Below are positions 34,523-42,730 of a DNA stretch of 64,000 bases, piece by piece. Source of the stretch: Catellatospora paridis (GTDB lineage: Bacteria; Actinomycetota; Actinomycetes; Mycobacteriales; Micromonosporaceae); assembly GCF_009720365.1 (NCBI RefSeq), contig NZ_ML769323.1, positions 93,541-157,540 of the forward strand, written 5' to 3'. Each line of letters starts with the position of its first letter. Within the stretch, counting starts at the first letter, position 1. The translations under genes were made by a program, and so were the position numbers. The notes below the pieces were generated by a model. It was not told the origin of the DNA and made no database searches. It was given only the letters and a program-made list of their open reading frames with translations.

Positions 34523-35101
34523 ATGCTGCTGTCAGTTTACTGCTCTGGATCGATCATGAAAGGCAAGAGCGACGCCAAGAAGCTTTGTTGGACGGACACC
34601 GAGAAGGACGAGGTCAGGAACGGCGCTGCACCGAGTGAGGTCGTTTTCCTCAACCCTGACGATCCCATCACCGACCCCAACAACTCTCTCGGGCAGTTCG
34701 GAAGGGACATGTTCCAAGTCATGACGGCGACGGCGATTATCGTCGATGCGCGTGAGCGCCGCGGCATTGGCATTGGAGTGGAGATGGCGGCGGCCGCAAC
34801 ATTCGGCACGCCAGTCATTGTTGTGGCACCACGGAACACACTATACCGCTCGGATGTCCTTGAGTATCGAGGAACAACCGTCTCGAACTATGTGCATCCG
34901 CACGTTGCCTCGCTGGCTTCTTTTCTCGCCGATGATTTCGAGGAGGCTGGACGGTTCCTCACACAAGTACCGGTACACAAAGAGCCGCCTGTTAATACTC
35001 CTGAGTGGCTTGATCGCGCCATCGAAGAGTATCGGGAGAATGTGTTGCCCGGCGATGAGCCCATGCTGCAAGCGATGAAACTGCTGATGTCGACGAAGTA
35101 G
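34523..35101 (+). CDS. Nucleoside 2-deoxyribosyltransferase-like protein
   Basis: 192 residues. N-terminal VYCSGSIMKG, the central GRDMFQVMTATAIIVDARERRGIGIGVEMAAAATFGTPVIVV (given here in outline: strand with D, then G-x-G-x-E-M) match the NDT/Rossmann-like layout, where the Glu in the GxxxEM segment forms the covalent ribosyl intermediate. The C-terminal half is helical. Such enzymes exchange or hydrolyse the glycosidic bond of deoxynucleosides or their phosphates. Linked by tight spacing to a phosphoribosyltransferase gene, suggesting a base-exchange or nucleotide-conversion path. Confidence 0.65.
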   Translation: MLLSVYCSGSIMKGKSDAKKLCWTDTEKDEVRNGAAPSEVVFLNPDDPITDPNNSLGQFGRDMFQVMTATAIIVDARERRGIGIGVEMAAAATFGTPVIVVAPRNTLYRSDVLEYRGTTVSNYVHPHVASLASFLADDFEEAGRFLTQVPVHKEPPVNTPEWLDRAIEEYRENVLPGDEPMLQAMKLLMSTK

Positions 35102-35111
35102 GAGCCCCCGG

Positions 35112-35996
35112 GTGATTTCCGATAATGGCACGAGTACGGCAAAGGAAGTTGATGAAATAGCAGGTCTCTACATCGTAGAAAACCCTGCACTTGAACATCT
35201 CCTTTTCGACCGAAATTTGATGGGGATCGAATTTCGGAGAGCGTGTGCAGAGAGCAGCCGGCTAATGGTCGGCCATCTCCTCGACGAACTCGATCCCGAC
35301 GTCACGGAACTCGTGATCCTAGGCAAAGGACTTGCTTATCAACTTGCATCGGCGTTCGATTCGTACGGGTTGAACTTGCCGACGAACCTTCTAGCTACAA
35401 GTCGCAAAGACGTGGAGGGCGACTCCGCATCAGTCGTGGTTTCTTACCGATCCCTCGATGCTGCTGGTGACAGCATAATTATCGGAGATACTGTCGCTTC
35501 CGGCGCTACTGTCGTAACGGCACTCAACGAGTATCGGAAGGTTCATGAGGTGCGCAGGCTACACCTGCTCTCCTTTGCGGGTGCGGTAGGAGGCGCGCGC
35601 GTGATCCTGGATTATTGCAGACGTCACGCTATCCAGGCTAAGTTGCTCTACGGATTGGCAGCGTTCGGGTTAGCTAAGAATGGTTTCGACCTTTCGTTCC
35701 TACATCCAGACACGCTGACAAAAGACGCCTATCGACAGAGGGCTGCAGAGCAATTTAATTCTAAGCCGGTGTCTGCAGTCGGTTGGGACTTTGGCTCACA
35801 GTACATGGCTCCCGATAAATACAGAGCCTTGTCGTGGGTCGAAGCGGAAATATGGGGACTCAGGGGCCACGAATCCCTCGCAATAGCTAGCCGGCCGCGT
35901 AGCTTCTCGGTCGTATCGAAAGAGTCGGATGCATTTGCCGGTATGGCGGAGTATCTCCGTGATCCGAGTGAGCTTCCGCCTAGCGATCAACCGTGA
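35112..35996 (+). CDS. Type I phosphoribosyltransferase-like protein
   Basis: 294 residues from GTG 35112, whose ribosome site (TAGGAG) overlaps the preceding stop. The PRPP-binding loop is IIIGDTVASGATVVTAL (about 118-134), equivalent to the DDTxATGGT motif of purine and pyrimidine phosphoribosyltransferases; VILGKGLAYQLASAF gives an earlier pyrophosphate-loop-like turn. The C-terminal 110 residues (LHPDTLTKDAYRQRAAEQF, WDFGSQYMAP) are unlike housekeeping enzymes, so the acceptor base is unknown. Overlaps GTGA with a possible start of the next gene. Confidence 0.7.
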   Translation: MISDNGTSTAKEVDEIAGLYIVENPALEHLLFDRNLMGIEFRRACAESSRLMVGHLLDELDPDVTELVILGKGLAYQLASAFDSYGLNLPTNLLATSRKDVEGDSASVVVSYRSLDAAGDSIIIGDTVASGATVVTALNEYRKVHEVRRLHLLSFAGAVGGARVILDYCRRHAIQAKLLYGLAAFGLAKNGFDLSFLHPDTLTKDAYRQRAAEQFNSKPVSAVGWDFGSQYMAPDKYRALSWVEAEIWGLRGHESLAIASRPRSFSVVSKESDAFAGMAEYLRDPSELPPSDQP

Positions 35997-36016
35997 CCTT
36001 CAACGAGGAGCAACCT

Positions 36017-36415
36017 ATGTCAGGCGATCCGAGCCAATCGGCTGCTCGAGCTTTGGTCCGTACATTGAATTCGGACGCGTGGCCACGTACCCGGAATGCC
36101 ACGCTTGCTTTGTTCGCGCAGACCGGGCAAGCCGACGAAATCGAACAACTGCTCGACCGATCTCGCAAGGAACTGGAGGAGAACGGCGGGTCCTTGTCAG
36201 TCCTACACCGCCTGGAGTTGGCGTGGGCGGCAACGTTCTCCGAACTTGCAAGGCGCAACGATCGCCCCGAGTACCTCCCGCAGTTTGCTGCGTCGCTTGA
36301 GAAGCTAGCTGAAGCACCTAGCCGCGGTGGCTTGATACAGCAGACCTTCGCTGCGCGAGATGCCTATACCGCTGGTGGCGATCAGCACTTCTCGGATCGT
36401 CGTGGGGAAAAATGA
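36017..36415 (+). CDS. Small helical adaptor-like protein with C-terminal RDAYTAGGDQH
   Basis: 132 residues from ATG 36017 with GAGGAG upstream; GTG 35993, overlapping the previous stop, is an alternative. N-terminal ALVRTLNSDAWPRTRNATLALF aligns with the protein at 32949, and the same distance from the N-terminus supports ATG 36017. The C-terminal peptide is FAARDAYTAGGDQHFSD. Two copies of this adaptor type bracket the cluster, one beside the unknown 363-residue protein and one beside the nucleotide enzymes. Confidence 0.7.
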   Translation: MSGDPSQSAARALVRTLNSDAWPRTRNATLALFAQTGQADEIEQLLDRSRKELEENGGSLSVLHRLELAWAATFSELARRNDRPEYLPQFAASLEKLAEAPSRGGLIQQTFAARDAYTAGGDQHFSDRRGEK

Positions 36416-36425
36416 TCTTCGTTGT

Positions 36426-37055
36426 CTACATGTCACAGAGGAACCTGATCGCGGCTTCTGCATCATGAACCTTCGTGAAACGCCATAGCGAATTAAAGTA
36501 CGTGGCAATTTTACTTGCTTCTTGGTCTTCGGACCTGTAGCGCCTAATGAATTCGGCAGATGCGTCGTCGGGGCGAGGTGTCTTCGTTGGCATGGTGCAG
36601 CATGCCGCATTGCCCTCGCTTCCGCATGTACTGCAGAAAACCCTAGATTTAACGCGGGATATTGCAGTTGCCTCGTCAACCACCAACTGAATCCCGACAA
36701 CCGTATGTTGCCCGTATCCGGCTTCCTGAAGTAGGCCCGGAATTGCTTTGGTCTGTGCAAGTGTTCTCGGAAATCCGTCAAACGCCAGTAAATTAGTTGT
36801 TGGCCTTTGCTTAAGTGCTTTGGCAGCTACTGTGACGTAAATCTCGGCTGGCATTGGCGTGCTCGTGAGCATGTTTTGCTTGATCTGGCTGCGAATCCCT
36901 ATGTCGATCGCAGGATTGGTTTGCGCCTCTCGCAAAATTCTACTGCTATGTACGGTCTCGGCACCGATTTCGGCCGAGATTCTCCTGACTACTGTTGTTT
37001 TCCCGGATCCTGGCGAGCCGAAAACGAATAGGACGATACGGTCCAGGGAAGTCAT
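36426..37055 (-). CDS. Adenylate kinase-like P-loop nucleotide kinase
   Basis: 209 residues from ATG 37055 (GAGG upstream); frame extends to 37088. P-loop GSPGSGKTT, NMP-binding Asp/Arg in FDGFPRTLAQ, a lid with four cysteines (FCSTCG and AACC) of the zinc-binding adenylate kinase type, and the RPDD...RRYRSEDQEASKIATYF segment. It differs from the housekeeping Adk, which in actinomycetes sits in the ribosomal-protein operon. Convergent with the adaptor gene at 36017, ten bases apart. Likely part of the nucleotide-handling group at 34.5-37.1 kb. Confidence 0.8.
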   Translation of the reverse strand: MTSLDRIVLFVFGSPGSGKTTVVRRISAEIGAETVHSSRILREAQTNPAIDIGIRSQIKQNMLTSTPMPAEIYVTVAAKALKQRPTTNLLAFDGFPRTLAQTKAIPGLLQEAGYGQHTVVGIQLVVDEATAISRVKSRVFCSTCGSEGNAACCTMPTKTPRPDDASAEFIRRYRSEDQEASKIATYFNSLWRFTKVHDAEAAIRFLCDM

Positions 37056-37390
37056 GTCGGTCCTCGTTCGTATTGGTGTCAGATTCAAGTTGATTCGTAC
37101 GCAAATTTTAGGCGACTAGACTACTGCCGTCCCTTTCAACCTTCGGGTTCCATAATCGTGCGATCTGTAACTCTATCGTGAGCGGGCGGACGCGGGACCT
37201 GCTGGCGGATGACGCCACGTGCATTCGGACTTCCTTCCTGGTCTGAACTAACCTGAATAGTTGACCACGCCTGAAACGAGGGTTAGGTGAGTGATCGTGA
37301 GGCGGCTGAATATCCATTCCTCATCGCAGGGTTTCGCCGCGAGTGGGGAGCATGGCGATCTATGCTCCTCACTCGGGGCGAAGATCCTGC
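37056..37390. other. Intergenic region beside the serine recombinase, no gene
   Basis: About 335 bases rich in A+T, between the kinase start and the recombinase stop. In AICEs the attachment site is often next to the integrase; no direct repeat partner could be located in the window. It contains the hairpin at 37341-37374. Confidence 0.4.
37341..37374 (-). terminator. Hairpin after the recombinase gene
   Basis: GAGTGGGGAGCAT (37341-37353) pairs with ATGCTCCTCACTC (37362-37374), one mismatch, 17 bases after the recombinase stop. Terminator or part of an attachment site. Confidence 0.6.
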
Positions 37391-38845
37391 TTACCACCGA
37401 GTAACTGGCTGAACCTTCTCGGGACCGAAAGGCCCAGGTTGGATCACGATGCGGTGTAGGACCGCTTTGAGGGCGTGGTGCCGTTCCTCCGTGGTAAACC
37501 GTCCCCACTCATCGCGGATGGTCCGGAAGGCGGGTAGAGGGTCTGCTCCCTCCGTGGTGAGCCGCTCCTCTTCTGCGTCTAGTTCGGCCGACGTCGCGGA
37601 GATCGCAAGCTTGATCTCTTCGCGCTGCTCTTTGTAGTCCTCCTCGTCTACCGCCCCATCGGTGTATGCCGCAAGTAGCCGCTTTCGCTTCATGACTAGC
37701 CGCGATAGCTCTCCCCGGAGGCGACCCACCTCTATTGCCGTTGCATCGGCCCGCGCGAATCGTCCAGCCTCTTCATCAACGTCTCCGTTGTTTGTCGATT
37801 CACGCTCGATCCATTCCATGACTGCCGACTCAAGGCGAGCGTTGGAGATTGTGTTGGAAGGATGCACCTTGGTGTCTTTTGCGTACTTGCAACTCCAGTT
37901 GAGATAATTCTTGCGACCAGATTTAACGGCAATCATCGGTCTGCCGCAAGCTTCATGACCGCAGACGAGGAGGGCGCTAAATGCGTGCGTCGCACGTCGA
38001 TGGCGCACAGGTAGGCGGGCAGTCTCGGCGCGCCGTCGCTGGTACGCCTTCCATACACCCTCGGAAATGATCGGCCGATGAGCGCCCCTGCGCCATCTGT
38101 CGAAGTGTTCCGGGCGTCGTCCCGCCTGCGTGTCGCTCCGCTCGCGTATCAGGCCGGCTGCGAAACCGTTGTCAAGCATGAGCCGAATTGATGTGTCGGT
38201 CCATAGCTTGTTTTGCGTCGTTCGTAGTCCCCTGGCGTTCCACTTGGCTGCCAGTGAAACTAGCGACTTACCGGAGACGTACTGCTTATACGCGTCGCGC
38301 ACTAGTTCAGCCTCGTCCTCTTGAACTATGTACCCGGTCTCGCGATTGTATGTGTAGCCCAGCCTCTTTTGTGTCGTGTGCGGCAATCCATCACGACGGC
38401 GCTTGCTGTGTGCTTCTTTCCAGCTATCGCCCATCTGGTTGCTTTGCAGCTCAGCGATGAGCAACATCTGATCGCGCGTGAAGCGGCCGACGCTTGTCGT
38501 TGGATCAAAGTCTTCCGTCGCCGCGCGGACGACGCCGCCTGCCTGCTCGGTGATTGCAAGATATAGGAGCGATTGCTGGAGATTTCGCCCCCATCGCGAC
38601 CACTTCCAGAGAATCACGTACTTCCACTGGGAGGATTCAATGCCTGCGATCAGTTCGTCGATGCGGCGCTTGGTGAAGCTACGCCCGGATCGGTCGATGT
38701 CCTCGACCCGGTGCACGATGTCCAGGCCGTTGCGCTTGGCGAACGTTTCGATCTCGAACATTTGCAGCTCTGGGGAGATCATTTCTTCCCGGCCCATCAC
38801 CGCTGAGACGCGGATGTAGGCAACCGCCTTCTTGTTGCCGCTCAC
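37391..38845 (-). CDS. Large serine recombinase (integrase)
   Basis: 484 residues from GTG 38845. The catalytic domain starts with AYIRVS (nucleophile Ser near residue 13) and contains DIDRSGRSFTKRR; the recombinase domain follows (RLGYTYNRETGYI), then a zinc-ribbon segment (CGHEACGRP, SCKYAKDTKVH) and a coiled coil (about 350-440). Such enzymes integrate phages and AICEs between attP and attB with a 2-bp crossover and need a separate directionality factor for excision. It is the last gene of the minus-strand AICE module and overlaps the preceding small gene by four bases. Confidence 0.93.
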   Translation of the reverse strand: MSGNKKAVAYIRVSAVMGREEMISPELQMFEIETFAKRNGLDIVHRVEDIDRSGRSFTKRRIDELIAGIESSQWKYVILWKWSRWGRNLQQSLLYLAITEQAGGVVRAATEDFDPTTSVGRFTRDQMLLIAELQSNQMGDSWKEAHSKRRRDGLPHTTQKRLGYTYNRETGYIVQEDEAELVRDAYKQYVSGKSLVSLAAKWNARGLRTTQNKLWTDTSIRLMLDNGFAAGLIRERSDTQAGRRPEHFDRWRRGAHRPIISEGVWKAYQRRRAETARLPVRHRRATHAFSALLVCGHEACGRPMIAVKSGRKNYLNWSCKYAKDTKVHPSNTISNARLESAVMEWIERESTNNGDVDEEAGRFARADATAIEVGRLRGELSRLVMKRKRLLAAYTDGAVDEEDYKEQREEIKLAISATSAELDAEEERLTTEGADPLPAFRTIRDEWGRFTTEERHHALKAVLHRIVIQPGPFGPEKVQPVTRW

Positions 38846-39141
38846 GTCCGTCGTCCTCCTGCCCGCGCCAGGCGTTCGCGCCGGTGAGCCGCCGCGTGCG
38901 CCTTAGCCACGACGGTCCAGAACTCAGCCCAGCATTCAGCCTTGGCCGGAGGTGCGAGAGCTTCGCGCCGGATGGTGTGTGGGTCGAGGCCGCGACCAGC
39001 GTTGCCCGCGCACTGGATCGCGCTGCGGGGGGTCCTACGCATCGGCGGGACGCGCTTAGCCGCCTGAGTGCCACTCTGGGCCATGATCTCGCCTACTCGG
39101 GTGGTGGGGGGGTATAGGTCGGTTACGTGAGGGCTGGTCAC
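38842..39141 (-). CDS. Small basic protein coupled to the recombinase gene
   Basis: 99 residues from GTG 39141, which follows a GGAGG ribosome site; ATG 39084 is internal. No known family. It is Arg/Ala-rich and helical in its second half (ECWAEFWTVVAKAHAAAHRRERLARAG). The GTGA overlap with the recombinase start implies coupled translation; a recombination directionality factor is conceivable but not shown. Confidence 0.6.
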   Translation of the reverse strand: MTSPHVTDLYPPTTRVGEIMAQSGTQAAKRVPPMRRTPRSAIQCAGNAGRGLDPHTIRREALAPPAKAECWAEFWTVVAKAHAAAHRRERLARAGGRRT

Positions 39142-39201
39142 GCATGCCTCCGGATTCGGATGTGGAGCGCGCCCGTGCTGTGGGCACGGGCGCGCTGGTG
39201 A

Positions 39202-40476
39202 TCAGTTGGGGTTGATGAGACGGAGGTGGCGGGGGGTACCCGTACCAGCCGTACCAGCCGTACCACCGCTGGTGAAGGGTGGTACGGGATCTTGACTGGT
39301 ACGGCTTGGGCCGTACCACGGGCCATCGCCGGGACCGTCGGTTTCGGGGTCGTTGCCGGGGTTCTCGCTGGTCGGCTGGCAGTAGCGCACCCATGCGTCT
39401 GTAAAGTCGGCGGCGCGGTATCCCTTGGCCTGCTCGATGGGCTTGCCGCCAACGTGGAAGGCACCTCCGAACCGGATGGTGTCGGATGCGATCTCGTAAT
39501 CGCGCAGCAGCCCTGCGAGCTTCATCGGAGTGAGTCCGTTGTTCTCGTAGCGCGCCCACGGCGCTTCCTGGTCGGCCTTGAGCCGTTCGATCAGGGCCGC
39601 GGTCGGCAGCGCCTCGTCGGTGCCGAACGCGGTCCGGCAATCGGTGAGCAGGCGTACGCGGTCGGACTTGACGGCGTTCTTCTCGGCCTCGCCGGTGAGG
39701 ACCAGGGCGGCGGCGCGGGCGCGGGCGGGCCAGGTGCCGCCGGCCGAGTCGGCGATGACGATCAGCGGTTCCCAGGTGTCGGCGGCGCGGTCCTCCAAAG
39801 GCATGACCGGCTCGGCGCTCTCCAGCTCGGTCAACAGCGGCTTGAGCCAGGCCGACAGCTCGGCGGACAGCTTGAGCATCTGGGGTCGGTCGCGCTTGAT
39901 CCGCCAGGGCTTGACGGTCTCGTCGGGGGCGCGGCGGCGCATCTTGACGACCACGGCCCGGTCTTCGATCGTGTCGGGCATCTGCCCGATGCCCGCGAGG
40001 GCGGCCATGCAGAACGTTTCGATGGTCTCCACGCGTTGGGTGTTGGCGTCGTAGCGGATGGCGGGTCGTCCGCGCTGGTGGCCTGCGTTGAGCAGGCCGC
40101 GCAGGTCTTCGTTCTCACCCGCTTTCGGGCCGAAGATGGTGTCCGCCTCATCGACCAGAAGTGTGAGCGCGTCGCCCGCGCCGATGGAGCGGTAGACAGC
40201 GGCGGGGCTCGCGTTGACGGTCATGAGCGGGTTGTGGCTTGCGCCCTCAACCACGTCCAGCAGTCGGGACTTTCCGCAGCGCTTCTCTGGGGCGCGGATG
40301 ACCAGGCGGGGCGCGTACGCCCATGCGTCCTGCGCGTGTGTCGCGGCGATCCAGAGCGTGACCGCGTCGGCGGCCTCCGGGCAAGGCAGGATCACGTAGC
40401 GCACGATCATCGCGTGAACCCGGTCGAGCAGGTCACAGCCGTCGATGTTGGGGCGTGTCTTGGCTGGTCGGGTCAC
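39202..40476 (-). CDS. DUF3631 AAA-type helicase of the AICE replication module
   Basis: 424 residues from GTG 40476, overlapping the prim-pol stop (GTGA). Walker A-like EKRCGKSRLLD, Walker B LLVDEADTIF, and the DUF3631 segment (GLTPMKLAGLLRDYEI, YRAADFTDAWVRY). In AICEs this protein works with prim-pol to replicate the element after excision. The last 30 codons encode PSRTSQDPVPPF and a GTAGTAGTG tail and coincide with an 85-bp inverted-hexamer element that recurs at 53.16 and 59.46 kb, probably the element's origin. Confidence 0.88.
   Translation of the reverse strand: MTRPAKTRPNIDGCDLLDRVHAMIVRYVILPCPEAADAVTLWIAATHAQDAWAYAPRLVIRAPEKRCGKSRLLDVVEGASHNPLMTVNASPAAVYRSIGAGDALTLLVDEADTIFGPKAGENEDLRGLLNAGHQRGRPAIRYDANTQRVETIETFCMAALAGIGQMPDTIEDRAVVVKMRRRAPDETVKPWRIKRDRPQMLKLSAELSAWLKPLLTELESAEPVMPLEDRAADTWEPLIVIADSAGGTWPARARAAALVLTGEAEKNAVKSDRVRLLTDCRTAFGTDEALPTAALIERLKADQEAPWARYENNGLTPMKLAGLLRDYEIASDTIRFGGAFHVGGKPIEQAKGYRAADFTDAWVRYCQPTSENPGNDPETDGPGDGPWYGPSRTSQDPVPPFTSGGTAGTAGTGTPRHLRLINPN
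39235..39317 (-). repeat. GGTACG inverted-hexamer element, copy C
   Basis: Read on the minus strand: GGTACG, CGTACC, CGTACC, a 16-nt variable spacer, then three GGTACG direct repeats at 9-bp pitch and a final GGTACC. It lies within the helicase coding end. Copies A (59456) and B (53158) have the same order and spacing. Confidence 0.85.
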
Positions 40477-41411
40477 ACTGTCACTCCTTCTGCGGCGAAC
40501 CCGTCTCGGATCGCGTTGGGCGTGGACTTGGCCCACGGCCAGCCTGCGGCGTCGCAGGCCGACACGAGAGCGTCGTAGGCGTCGGTGCTGGTGAGGTGGC
40601 CTGCGGCGACGATGAGGGCGGCGCCGCGTGCGCAGCCGTACAGCGTCACGCGGCGGCGGCCGTCCGGGGCCGCGCTGATGCGGGCGACCAGCGCGGCCAT
40701 GAGTCGGTCGGGATGGGATATGGCCCCCCCGCTGCGCGGGGCCATCGGTTGGACAGCAGGACGTACGGGCGCGCGCCGCCGGACCTCGGCGACACAGGCG
40801 TCCACCAGCGCGGGGGCCATATCCCTGACCGGCTCGCTCGGGTCGTCCCAGCGGTACGGACGACCGGTGACCGGATGCGCCGATGGCGGCGCTACGACGT
40901 ACCCGCCGTCAGCGCGTACGTCGATGCCCGGTCCGAGGCGCTTGCCCTGGTCGCACGGCACCGGGCGGCCGGGGTGGCGGTAGTACAGGTGCAGCCCACC
41001 GGAACCGGTGCGCACCCATCTAGTGGGCCGCGATACGCCCTGGGCGACCAGGGCGCGTAGCGATGCCATGCCGCCCGCGTCGGGGTCGATGTCGATGACG
41101 ACCAGGCCGGAGGGTGCGCCGGTGCGGATGGCCAGCAGGCCGCGCGGGATACCGGCCACCATCGCCCGGATGCGTTGCGGGTCGGTGGTGGCCGCGTAGA
41201 ACCCGTGACAGGTCAGGCACCGGCACGCCTGCCGGTCGTGCGGGACGCCGTCGAGCTTGGCCGCTTCGCAGGCAGCGCAGTTCGCAACGGGCCGTTTGGA
41301 CCGGCCGAGCAGGAACACCGGCCAGCCGTTGGCGGCGTAGCGCAGCGCAGCCGCCAACAAGGAGTGAGCCGCCGCAGGCGGCCTTTCTGTACTTCGGGTC
41401 GGCGCGCTCAC
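40473..41411 (-). CDS. Bifunctional primase/polymerase (prim-pol)
   Basis: 312 residues from GTG 41411, which overlaps the stop of the DUF6907 gene. An N-terminal zinc site (CAACEAAKLDGVPHD, CRCLTCHGF) sits in the prim-pol fold with the metal-binding DxD in VVIDIDPDAGG and the catalytic GSGGLHLYY; PPSAHPVTGRPYRWDDP follows. The C-terminal 80 residues are a helical primase-associated domain. Starts and extends DNA chains on the AICE template; coupled to the helicase gene. Confidence 0.92.
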   Translation of the reverse strand: MSAPTRSTERPPAAAHSLLAAALRYAANGWPVFLLGRSKRPVANCAACEAAKLDGVPHDRQACRCLTCHGFYAATTDPQRIRAMVAGIPRGLLAIRTGAPSGLVVIDIDPDAGGMASLRALVAQGVSRPTRWVRTGSGGLHLYYRHPGRPVPCDQGKRLGPGIDVRADGGYVVAPPSAHPVTGRPYRWDDPSEPVRDMAPALVDACVAEVRRRAPVRPAVQPMAPRSGGAISHPDRLMAALVARISAAPDGRRRVTLYGCARGAALIVAAGHLTSTDAYDALVSACDAAGWPWAKSTPNAIRDGFAAEGVTV

Positions 41412-41749
41412 CGCGGGCGCTCCTTCGGCTCGTCGGCCGGGCCGAAGACGCGGTCGACGACGACGCGCGTCACGGCCAGCAGATGGCGGGCTTGAGCCCG
41501 GGCAATGTCCTCGTCGTCGGCCAGGTCGAGCACAACGCGTAGCTCTACCCGGTCGACTCCGCGCTGGTCGCGGTAACGGGTGGCGACGAACCGGCCCACG
41601 TCGGTGACCCACACCTCCGGGATGGAGGCGTGCTCTCCGCCGGGCAGGCGTCGGGCGGTGCAGTGGTGGGCGCGGGCGCACCAGCCGGGGCAGCGCTTCT
41701 CGCTGTCGGGCCGCACGGTGCGCCGGCCGGTGGTGAGTGCGTGTGTCAT
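41408..41749 (-). CDS. DUF6907 protein
   Basis: 113 residues from ATG 41749 (ATGA overlap with the methyltransferase stop). N-terminal CPGWCARAHHCTA...GGEHAS is the DUF6907 metal-site signature; the rest (RVVLDLADDEDIARAQARHLLAV) is alpha/beta. Common in actinobacterial mobile elements; function unknown. Confidence 0.8.
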   Translation of the reverse strand: MTHALTTGRRTVRPDSEKRCPGWCARAHHCTARRLPGGEHASIPEVWVTDVGRFVATRYRDQRGVDRVELRVVLDLADDEDIARAQARHLLAVTRVVVDRVFGPADEPKERPR

Positions 41750-42423
41750 GTGGTCACCTCCAGGGCGGTGAGCAGGTGTTCTCCGATGAAGTGCGTGAAC
41801 GCGGGTGGGATGGCCTGGGTGATGGCTTCGCGGTCGGTGGTCCAGCCGATGCCCATGGCCTGCTGCCACTGCTCGGTGGTGCCCTTGCCGCCTCCGTCGC
41901 CGTACACGGCGAACATGTCGCCCTCGTGCCGGACACCGGCCCGCCATCCGGCGACGCGGTGTCCCCGGTGGGCCGGGTGCGGCGGGACCAGCGTGGCGAA
42001 GCCGTGGGTCTCGAACAGGCGGTGACGGAACACGCGCAGCCCGAACATCAGCCCGCACAGGACCAGGTCGGGGCGCAGCGTCGCGCCGACGACGTTCTCC
42101 ATGACCCACGGCCGGCCCGACGCGGTCAGCGCCGCCCGGGTGGGCGGGATGAGGTCGACGTGCTGGTCCGTCCAGCCGTCCCGGGTGCGGTTGGAGCGGG
42201 TCAACAGGCTGTGGTCCTGGCATGGCGGGCTGGCATGGATGGCGTCGAACTTCGCGCCGTGGGCCAGGGCGAACGCGACCGCGTCGCCCTGGTGGAAGTC
42301 GTCGCCGCAGTAGTCGGGGCGCGGCACCTGGTCGACGCCGGTGACGTGCCATCCGGCCCGCTGGTAGCCGCGGGTGGCTCCGCCGGCGCAGCAGTACAGG
42401 TCGAGCAGCCGGGGCCGGTTCAT
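41746..42423 (-). CDS. DNA (cytosine-5)-methyltransferase-like protein
   Basis: 225 residues from ATG 42423. Motif I LDLYCCAGGATRGYQRAG, motif IV with the nucleophile PPCQ in ASPPCQDHS, and motif VI WVMENVVGA are present; the target-recognition region is short, so the enzyme is smaller than typical Dcm-family members. It may modify the element's DNA or block host restriction. ATGA-coupled on both sides, so produced together with prim-pol and helicase. Confidence 0.85.
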   Translation of the reverse strand: MNRPRLLDLYCCAGGATRGYQRAGWHVTGVDQVPRPDYCGDDFHQGDAVAFALAHGAKFDAIHASPPCQDHSLLTRSNRTRDGWTDQHVDLIPPTRAALTASGRPWVMENVVGATLRPDLVLCGLMFGLRVFRHRLFETHGFATLVPPHPAHRGHRVAGWRAGVRHEGDMFAVYGDGGGKGTTEQWQQAMGIGWTTDREAITQAIPPAFTHFIGEHLLTALEVTT

Positions 42424-42686
42424 CGCGCGCCGCCCTTGGCTCGTGCGGCGCGGGCCGCCTCGGTGTTGGCGTTGTGGAAGGCGTTGTAGACGCGCCGGCC
42501 GATCCGCAGCCGCATCCGGGCACCCTTGCAGCGACGGCAGATGGTTACTCTGCGTAGAAGGATGGTGCGTCGGATGCCCGTTCCGTGGCAGGCGCGGCAG
42601 CGGGCGAACGGCAAGATCCAGCACAGGAGGACATAGACGAACGTTGCGGCTATGAGGGTGAGGGTAACGATCACTTCGGGTGTCAC
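42420..42686 (-). CDS. Small membrane protein with two CxxC zinc knuckles
   Basis: 88 residues from GTG 42686. One N-terminal membrane span (VIVTLTLIAATFVYVLLCWIL) and two DnaJ-like knuckles, CRACHGTG and CRRCKGAR. No assigned function. First gene of the replication module downstream of traB and coupled to the methyltransferase gene. Confidence 0.75.
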   Translation of the reverse strand: MTPEVIVTLTLIAATFVYVLLCWILPFARCRACHGTGIRRTILLRRVTICRRCKGARMRLRIGRRVYNAFHNANTEAARAARAKGGAR

Positions 42687-42730
42687 GGGGGGCCTCCACG
42701 GGCGGTTTTCGGGCCTATATTCGGCATGGC

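Noticed and set aside
30846-37390. AICE integration into the tRNA-Arg gene
   Set aside because: The tRNA is intact, over a kilobase from the composition break, no tRNA 3' duplicate was found, and the integrase is a serine recombinase rather than the tyrosine type that usually targets tRNAs.
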